From Vicinamibacteria bacterium (GTDB taxonomy: Bacteria > Acidobacteriota > Vicinamibacteria > Vicinamibacterales > UBA8438): a stretch of DNA of 63,653 nucleotides. Of this stretch, positions 58,081-63,653 are shown piece by piece. Position numbers and translations under genes: made by a program. Position 1 is the first letter of the stretch, and every line of letters begins with the position of its first letter. The notes beneath the pieces were generated by a model that searched no databases, was not told the DNA's origin, and saw only the letters and a list, made by a program, of their open reading frames with translations. The stretch is taken from contig JAJEEU010000064.1 of NCBI GenBank assembly GCA_022820825.1, forward strand, positions 1-63,653, given 5' to 3'.

Positions 58081-59697
58081 CTACCGCTGGTAGGTATCGA
58101 CGATCGAAAGCTCGGGGACGGGGAGTCCCTGCGCCTTCATGGCCGCCGCGAGCGCTTCGCCCATGCGCTCGCGGACGACCCTGCTGGTGCCCAGCCCGAC
58201 GCCGTACACCAACTCGATGGCGGTCTTGCCCAGCCCGTTCCGCGCGTCGAGCGGCACCCCGCGCTCGATGAGCCAGGCGAGCAGGTCCGGCGCCTCGCGC
58301 TGCACGGCTCCGTGGACGGCGCTCGATCCCGGCAGGTCCCTCCCGAAGTAGCTGGCGGGGCCACTCGCTTCGCCCGGCTCCGGTGCGGGCGGGACGACGT
58401 CCGCGAGGTTCGCGCCCCTGTCGTACAACAGCTTGACCGCCTCCAGGGCTTCGGCATCGGTTTCGGGGCTCTCACCCGTGGAGTAGCCGACGCCCGCGGC
58501 AGCCAGCAACGGTGTCACGCCCTGCGCCGTGGCCAGCAGCGGATCCGCACCGTGCTCGAGGAGCAACGTCATCAGCTCGACGTCCGCCCGCTTCGAGGCG
58601 AGCAGGAACGGCGTGGCGCCCACGTAGCTCATCGTCACGAACCACGGCATCGACATGTGCGGCGGCTGGTGGAGCGGGTTCCGCCAATCGATCGGGTCGT
58701 CAACAACCGCGCCGTGCTCGATCAGCACCTCCGCCAGCTCGAGCGAGCTGATGTTGCCCGTCTCGCGCCGGGGTATCACCGGAGAGAGACCCCGGTTCGC
58801 GGCCCGGCGGACGAACGCCAGCGCCTGCAGCGGCCGGCCGTGCGCCGAGTCGTTGCCGTTGGGATCCGCACCGCGCTCCAACAGGTAGGCCGCCAGCTCC
58901 CAGTGGGCGTTGATGATCGCCAGCGTGAGCGCCGTCGTCCCGTCGGGCGCGATCGCCGTCGGGTCGGCGCCGCCGCGCAGCGCCCACCCGTCGAAGTGAT
59001 GCTCCTGCACCGGCACCGTCGCCGCCGGGTCCGCTCCCGCATCCAGCAGCGCTCCGGTCGTTGCGATGTCGCCGGCGCGGACGGCGAAGAGCAGCGGCGT
59101 GATGCCGGTGCTCGACCGGGCGTCCAGATCGGCGCCGGTGCCGGCCAGCACCTGTACCGCCTCGGGACGTCGCTCGGCCGCCGCCCACATCAACGCGCTC
59201 TGCTGCCGGACGGCCTCCCGGCGATTGACGTCGGCGCCGTGCGCCAGCAGTTGGCGCAGCACATCGGCGTGGCCGCCGCGGGCCGCGATCATCAGGACCG
59301 TCTCGCCGCTCTCGCCGCGCGTGGTGTCCGGATCGGCGCCGGCTGCCAGCAGCGCCGCAACGACGGAGGCGTGTCCGTCCCCGGCGGCCAGCCATAGCGG
59401 GGCGATACCGTAGCGGCTCGTCGCCGCCACGTCGGCGCCCGCGTCGAGCAGGGCCTGTGCGCTCTCGAGGTCGCCGCGGTGCGCCGCCCAGTGCAGCGCG
59501 GTCGTCCCGTCCGGTTGGGCGGCATCGACGTCGGCGCCCTGCGCAATGAGGGCGCCGAGCGCCTCGTGGTCCCCGCGCTTCGCAGCCGCCACCAGGGCCG
59601 GGTCGGCGACCGCGGCCTCGGCCTGGTGGGCCGGGGACACCAGCAGAGTCAGGCCGACAATCCACGCCGCGCCGGCGACTGCGCGCTGCAGCTTCAT
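58081..59697 (-). CDS. Exported ankyrin-repeat protein
   Basis: A 538-residue protein with signal peptide (AVAGAAWIVGLTLLVSPAHQ) and about ten ankyrin repeats of the form DGTTALHWAAHRGDLESAQALLDAGADV. Others are YGIAPLWLAAGDGHASVVAALLAAGAD and RADVELMTLLLEHGADPLLA. Two longer insertions lie in the middle (about residues 220-300) and near the C-terminus. Such proteins are protein-binding scaffolds in the periplasm or outside the cell. It is the last gene after the DUF1592 and DUF1552 genes (7 nt gap) and probably works with them. Confidence 0.87.
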   Translation of the reverse strand: MKLQRAVAGAAWIVGLTLLVSPAHQAEAAVADPALVAAAKRGDHEALGALIAQGADVDAAQPDGTTALHWAAHRGDLESAQALLDAGADVAATSRYGIAPLWLAAGDGHASVVAALLAAGADPDTTRGESGETVLMIAARGGHADVLRQLLAHGADVNRREAVRQQSALMWAAAERRPEAVQVLAGTGADLDARSSTGITPLLFAVRAGDIATTGALLDAGADPAATVPVQEHHFDGWALRGGADPTAIAPDGTTALTLAIINAHWELAAYLLERGADPNGNDSAHGRPLQALAFVRRAANRGLSPVIPRRETGNISSLELAEVLIEHGAVVDDPIDWRNPLHQPPHMSMPWFVTMSYVGATPFLLASKRADVELMTLLLEHGADPLLATAQGVTPLLAAAGVGYSTGESPETDAEALEAVKLLYDRGANLADVVPPAPEPGEASGPASYFGRDLPGSSAVHGAVQREAPDLLAWLIERGVPLDARNGLGKTAIELVYGVGLGTSRVVRERMGEALAAAMKAQGLPVPELSIVDTYQR

Positions 59698-59704
59698 GGC
59701 GACC

Positions 59705-61084
59705 CTATACGACGGTCGGCGCCGTCTCCACCGGGGTGTCGAGGTCCAGCGGTCCGGTGCTGTCTCCATGCATCTCGAGCGGCACGTCCACCTTGGCGAG
59801 AAGGCCGAGCAGCAGGTTCATCTGCGGCACGTTGTCGTTGACCGGGAAGGCGATGTGGTGCCCACTCTTGAGGCGGCCGGCGCCGCCGCCGAAGACGATA
59901 TTCGGGAGATCCACGACATAGTGGGGGTTCGGGTTCCCGAGGCCGCCGCCGTACAGCAGCACCAGGTTGTCCAGCAGGTTGCCGTCGCCGTCGGGCGTCC
60001 CCCGCAGCTTGTCGAGGTAGTACGCGAGCAGCTCGACGTGGTAGGCGTCGATCTTCGCCACCTGGGCGATGTTCTCCGGGTTGTTGCCGTGATGCGACAG
60101 CGCATGATGCTGGCCGCTCACGCCGAGATTGGGATAGGTGCGCGGGCTGAGCTCGCGGCAGAGCTGAAAGGCGATCACGCGCGTGATGTCGGCCTGGTAG
60201 GCCAGCACCTGCAGATCGAACATCAATCTGGCGTGTTCTTCGAACGTCTGCGGGATGTCGGCCGGCCGCGGCGGCAACTCCAACAGCGGATCGGCCGTGT
60301 GCGCCTCGGCCCGCTGGATCCGGGATTCGACCTCCCGCACGGAATCGAAGTACTGGCCCAGCCGGTGCCGGTCACCGGCGCCGAGGGCGCGCTCGAGTTG
60401 CCCGAGTCGCTCCCTGACCGAGTCGAGGATGCTGCCGCTCGTCTGCAGGTGCCGGCGGTTCTCCTCGGGCGATGCGCCGTCGCCGAACATGCGCTGGAAG
60501 ACGACGCGCGGGTGGATCTCCATCGGCAGCGGCGTGGTCGCGTCCCGCCACGAGATGGTGTTCTGGTAGAGGCAACTGTAGCCCGCCTCGCAGTTCCCCA
60601 CCATCTGCTCGTTCTGCTCGGTGGCCAGCTCGAGCGACGGCAACACCGTAGCCTGCCCCAGGACCTGCGCCGCGATCTGATCGGCGCTGGTGCCGGCCCG
60701 GACGTCGGCGCCCTCGGTGAACTTCGCGTGCGTGCCGGTCATCCAGGCGGCACTGCCGCGGGAATGGGGTCCGGGCGGCGATCCCATCGGCTCCGCTTCG
60801 AGGTTGGCGAGACCGGAGACGATCACCATCTGATCCCGAAACGGCTCGAGCGTCTCCAGGGAGGACTTGAGCTCGAACCCGGCGCCCACCAGGTCGGGCG
60901 TCCACTGTTCCTTGATGTAGCCGTTCGGCGTGTAGACGAAGCCCAGGCGGCGCACGGGGGCCGCCGCCGAGCGGCCGACCGCCGTGAACGCCGGCACCAT
61001 CGCGTCGAGCAGGGGCAGCGCCAGGGCGGCCCCTGCCCCGCGGAGGAACGTGCGCCGGGGCAGCGAGAGCTTGGAGACGAACAT
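59705..61084 (-). CDS. DUF1552 exported protein (Tat-type signal)
   Basis: A 459-residue protein. Twin-arginine signal: PRRTFLRGAGAALALPLLDAM. Conserved landmarks of DUF1552 are FVYTPNGYIKEQWTP, SGLANLEAEPMG, HSRGSAAWMTGTH, VFQRMFGDGASPEENRRHL and HHALSHHGNNPENIAQVAKI. Such proteins occur next to DUF1592 cytochromes in Planctomycetota and Acidobacteriota and resemble sulfatase/alkaline-phosphatase-like DUF1501 relatives; the activity is unproven. It is 10 nt after the DUF1592 gene. Confidence 0.88.
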   Translation of the reverse strand: MFVSKLSLPRRTFLRGAGAALALPLLDAMVPAFTAVGRSAAAPVRRLGFVYTPNGYIKEQWTPDLVGAGFELKSSLETLEPFRDQMVIVSGLANLEAEPMGSPPGPHSRGSAAWMTGTHAKFTEGADVRAGTSADQIAAQVLGQATVLPSLELATEQNEQMVGNCEAGYSCLYQNTISWRDATTPLPMEIHPRVVFQRMFGDGASPEENRRHLQTSGSILDSVRERLGQLERALGAGDRHRLGQYFDSVREVESRIQRAEAHTADPLLELPPRPADIPQTFEEHARLMFDLQVLAYQADITRVIAFQLCRELSPRTYPNLGVSGQHHALSHHGNNPENIAQVAKIDAYHVELLAYYLDKLRGTPDGDGNLLDNLVLLYGGGLGNPNPHYVVDLPNIVFGGGAGRLKSGHHIAFPVNDNVPQMNLLLGLLAKVDVPLEMHGDSTGPLDLDTPVETAPTVV

Positions 61085-61094
61085 GAGGTACTCC

Positions 61095-63485
61095 CTATTC
61101 TGCGGTGCGCATGCGGAACGGTGCGCTGGTAACGATGCCCTCGATGAGCGCCGAGAAGCGGTAGTCGCGTTGCGCCGCCCGCCGGCGGATGTCGCGCACG
61201 GCCGGCTTGTCGTAGTACTCGACGCCCCGTCCCAGCGCGTAGATCAGGAGCTTCTCGGTCAGCGTGGAGATGAACACGTCGGACTTGTCGAGCAGCGCCC
61301 GGCGCAGTCCCGACACCCCCTCGAAGGTCGTGACGCCGTCCGGCATCGCCCCGCCCGCGTCGACCGGGAACCCGGCGTCGACGGTGCGCCACTCGCCCAG
61401 CGGGCTGAAGTTCTCGAGCGCGAAGCCCAGCGGGTCCATGGCCTGGTGACAGGATGCGCAGACCGGGTTGCGGCGGTGCTGCACCATCCGCTCGCGGAGC
61501 GTGCCCTCGAGCCTGGTCTCCTCGAGCCCCGGGACTTCGTCGGGCGGGGCCGGGGGCGGTGCGCCAAGCAGATTCTCCAGGATCCACTTGCCCCGCGTGA
61601 CCGGCGAGGTCCGGTTCGACTGGGAGGTGACCGTGAGAATGCTGGCATGCCCCAGAATGCCCCGGCGATTGGGATCGGTCACCGGGACGCGCCGGAAGTG
61701 GCTCCCGGCGATGTTGGGAATGCCGTAGTGCCGCGCGAGACGCTCGTTGACGAAGGTGTAGTCGGCCTCCAGCAGCTCCAGCATGCCGCGGTCCTCGCGG
61801 GCAATGGTCTCGAGCAGCAGCTCCGTCTCGCGCCGCATGGCGCGCCGCAGGTTGTCGTCGAAGTCGGGAAACAGGTGCGCGTCGCGGTCGATGCCCGGCA
61901 GGTTGCGCAGCCGCAGCCACTGGCCGGCGAAGTTGGTGATCAGGGATGCGGAACGCGGGTCGGCGAGCATGCGGCGGGTCTGCTCGACCAGCACGGCTTC
62001 GTCCCGGAGCTCGCCGCGGCTGGCGACCTCGAGGAGCTCGTCGTCCGGGACGCTGCTCCAGAGAAAGAACGACAACCGCGACGCCAGCTCCAGGTCGGTG
62101 AGCCCGTAGACCGCGCCCGGGGCGCTGTCCCGCGGATCCTCGACGATGCGGAAGAGGAAATCGGGGCTCGCCAGCAGCCGCTCCAGCGCCACCTGGATCC
62201 CGCGCTCGAAGTCGCCGTCGCTGCTTCCTGCCCGATAGAACTCGAGGAGCGCGCCGAGGTCGGCGTCCGTCACCGGCCGGCGATAGGCGCGGCGGGCCAG
62301 GGACGACAGGATGCTTCGCGCGCACTGCTCCGCGCCGGGATCCGCCGGACCCGACGGGCGGCAGGTGAAGATGCGGCGGCGGCTCGGCGTATCGCCCGGA
62401 CCGGTGACGTCGAACGGTCCGGTAAACGACAGTTGACCGATGTACGGACCGGAATAACCGCCCATCCGCGTCAGGCGGAACGAGGAGATGCCGGGGGGGC
62501 GCAGAAACGGCTGCAGGAGATCCTCGAGCTGACCCGACGTCGTCTTTACGAACGTCACGGCCACGTCGCGCAGGCCGGCATCGATCGGCACGCGGACCTC
62601 CCAGTCCGTGTTGGACTGGATGTCCGCGCCGCTTATCGTCCTGCGGATCGGCGTCTGCGCCATCTCTTCGAAGAACACGCGCTCGCCGTCGACGCTGAGC
62701 TCGATGAAGTTGGGTTCCTCCTCGGAGAGGCCGACGCCGGTGAACGCCTGGAAGCGGATGATGTAGTCGCCGTCGGCGGGGAAGTACGAGCGGACCAGCG
62801 TTCCGCCGCGCGTCCCGAACGGGAGCTGCTCGAAGCGGTCGTCCTGTGACAGGTCCGGCGGCAGGATGAACGTCTCGCCGCCCGGCGGCAACGACGTGTC
62901 GCCGACCGCGATGCGGCTGATCTGCCTGGCGGCGTCCAGGTACCGCTCGAGGTGGGTCGGGGTCATGCCCAGCGCGCCGGCGACGTTGTCGAAGCCGTAG
63001 CTCCGATCGTCGCTCGGGAGCAGCGTGGCGAAGTTGAGCCCCTCCAGATCGAGCAGGTCGCGGATGACGTTTGCGTACTCGGTCCGGTTGAGGCGATGCA
63101 GGCTCTCGGTGCGTCCCGGATTGGGGTGCGCGGCGGCCTCGCGGTCGAGCTCGGTTTCCAGCCAGCCGGCGAGGGCGCCGTAGACGGCCGGCGCGGGCCG
63201 CGGCCGGCCGGCCGGCGGCATCGAGCCGAGCCGCAGCTTGACGATCGCCTTCTCGAGCGTCTCGGCGTGCGCGGCGGGGCTGGCCAGGTCGACCGCTTGC
63301 AGCGTCAGGCCGGCGGTTCGCAGGCGATCGCTATGGCAGCCGACGCAGTACCGGTCGAGGATCGCCCGCGCGTCATCCGCAGAGCTGACCGCGGGCGGCG
63401 CCTGTCCCGCCAGGGGCAACTGCCAGGCGGCCAGCACCCACAGGATCGCCGCGACCTTCCGCGAGGCGGTTTTCGGCCTGTTCAT
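61095..63485 (-). CDS. DUF1592-type multidomain cytochrome c (DUF1587/1592/1588/1585)
   Basis: A 796-residue exported protein. A signal (VAAILWVLAAWQLPLAGQ) is followed by a haem c motif CVGCH (residues 47-51). Then come DUF1587 (RLNRTEYANVIRDLLDLE), a carbohydrate-binding-like beta domain (PADGDYIIRFQAFTG), DUF1595/1592 (ARRAYRRPVTDADLGALLEFY, LASRLSFFLWSSVPDDELL), DUF1588 (VCASCHQAMDPLGFALENF, a second CxxCH) and DUF1585 (LLIYALGRGVEYYDKPAVR). It is probably a periplasmic electron-transfer enzyme acting on polymers. A palindromic repeat lies 13 bases upstream of the start. Confidence 0.9.
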   Translation of the reverse strand: MNRPKTASRKVAAILWVLAAWQLPLAGQAPPAVSSADDARAILDRYCVGCHSDRLRTAGLTLQAVDLASPAAHAETLEKAIVKLRLGSMPPAGRPRPAPAVYGALAGWLETELDREAAAHPNPGRTESLHRLNRTEYANVIRDLLDLEGLNFATLLPSDDRSYGFDNVAGALGMTPTHLERYLDAARQISRIAVGDTSLPPGGETFILPPDLSQDDRFEQLPFGTRGGTLVRSYFPADGDYIIRFQAFTGVGLSEEEPNFIELSVDGERVFFEEMAQTPIRRTISGADIQSNTDWEVRVPIDAGLRDVAVTFVKTTSGQLEDLLQPFLRPPGISSFRLTRMGGYSGPYIGQLSFTGPFDVTGPGDTPSRRRIFTCRPSGPADPGAEQCARSILSSLARRAYRRPVTDADLGALLEFYRAGSSDGDFERGIQVALERLLASPDFLFRIVEDPRDSAPGAVYGLTDLELASRLSFFLWSSVPDDELLEVASRGELRDEAVLVEQTRRMLADPRSASLITNFAGQWLRLRNLPGIDRDAHLFPDFDDNLRRAMRRETELLLETIAREDRGMLELLEADYTFVNERLARHYGIPNIAGSHFRRVPVTDPNRRGILGHASILTVTSQSNRTSPVTRGKWILENLLGAPPPAPPDEVPGLEETRLEGTLRERMVQHRRNPVCASCHQAMDPLGFALENFSPLGEWRTVDAGFPVDAGGAMPDGVTTFEGVSGLRRALLDKSDVFISTLTEKLLIYALGRGVEYYDKPAVRDIRRRAAQRDYRFSALIEGIVTSAPFRMRTAE

Positions 63486-63498
63486 TGGCCCGTCCTGA

Positions 63499-63653
63499 CA
63501 GCCCGTGGCAAAAGTCCCACTGCATTCGACCGGCCATGCATCCCGCCTGACTGTGTTGTTCCTCGCTCACATACTCACAAGTATGCTCGCTCGTCTCGCC
63601 TTGTCAGCCGGGCGCCTGACCGGTCTCGGTGCGACGCGGGACTTTTGCCACGG
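63499..63653. repeat. Palindromic dispersed repeat, second copy (cut by window edge)
   Basis: CCGTGGCAAAAGTCCC (63503-63518) and GGGACTTTTGCCACGG (63638-63653) are exact inverted repeats. The interior shares long blocks with the copy at 29800-29979 (CTGCATTCGACCGGCCATGC; TTGTCAGCCGGGCGCCTGAC; CGGTCTCGGTGCGACGCGGG). The core is CATAC (63571-63575), loop, GTATG (63582-63586). It lies in the promoter region of the DUF1592 gene and may influence its expression. Confidence 0.85.

Overview
The window is about 68% GC and densely coded. It looks like a chromosomal segment of a free-living Acidobacteriota, probably of Vicinamibacteria type. The assignment is inference from gene content: several secreted PQQ-type beta-propeller dehydrogenases, a DUF1592/DUF1552 pair, many secreted proteins of one uncharacterised family, menaquinone made by the futalosine route, and Mn-type superoxide dismutase. 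No rRNA or CRISPR array is present. No gene-free stretch exceeds about 300 bases.

Layout. 1-2370 is a low-GC accessory island at the 3' end of a tRNA-Ser(CGA) gene (2371-2461). It holds an IS5-type transposase start, a fragment resembling the end of a reverse transcriptase, a two-gene nucleotidyltransferase/coiled-coil unit and an IS1595-type remnant. 2510-8117 has tadA, a cytochrome c/PQQ-dehydrogenase operon and a divergent second PQQ dehydrogenase with paired inverted repeats between them. 8068-8735 has a small antitoxin-like gene and a rhodanese whose catalytic cysteine codon is UGA. 8756-28586 is an oxidative/secreted-protein region. It contains six copies of one secreted family (one fused to two VOC domains), a frameshifted P450, beta-propeller proteins, an HtrA-like pseudoprotease, a CPA2-type antiporter, a copper-monooxygenase-like cytochrome and small cytochromes.

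28583-34402 has a methyltransferase, a MbcA/ParS-RES toxin-antitoxin pair split by a 180-bp palindromic repeat, a cupin, another PQQ propeller, an alkyltransferase, a gluconolactonase-like protein and a decayed RelE-type pair. A tRNA-Arg(ACG) follows at 34469-34545. 34661-44214 carries a rifampin-phosphotransferase-like enzyme, a nagZ-aminoglycoside-kinase-like-MFS operon and molybdopterin genes (mog, moeA).

44211-51429 carries nadA, sodA, two membrane proteins, mqnD/mqnE and otsA. 51434-56843 is a sulfur operon: a cysteine synthase fused to rhodanese, a Mec-type JAMM protease, a CysO-like sulfur carrier, a MoeZ-like activator, an Rrf2 regulator, cysteine desulfurase and an A-type Fe-S carrier. 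The right end has a CoA transferase with an internal amber codon, an ankyrin protein, the DUF1552/DUF1592 pair and a second, truncated copy of the palindromic repeat.

The most notable items are the probable selenocysteine rhodanese, the dispersed palindromic repeat with compensatory stem changes, the six-member secreted family, the sulfur-carrier operon whose carrier ends one residue beyond Gly-Gly, and a recurring arrangement in which a -10-like hexamer lies 5-8 nt from a start codon, suggesting leaderless transcripts.
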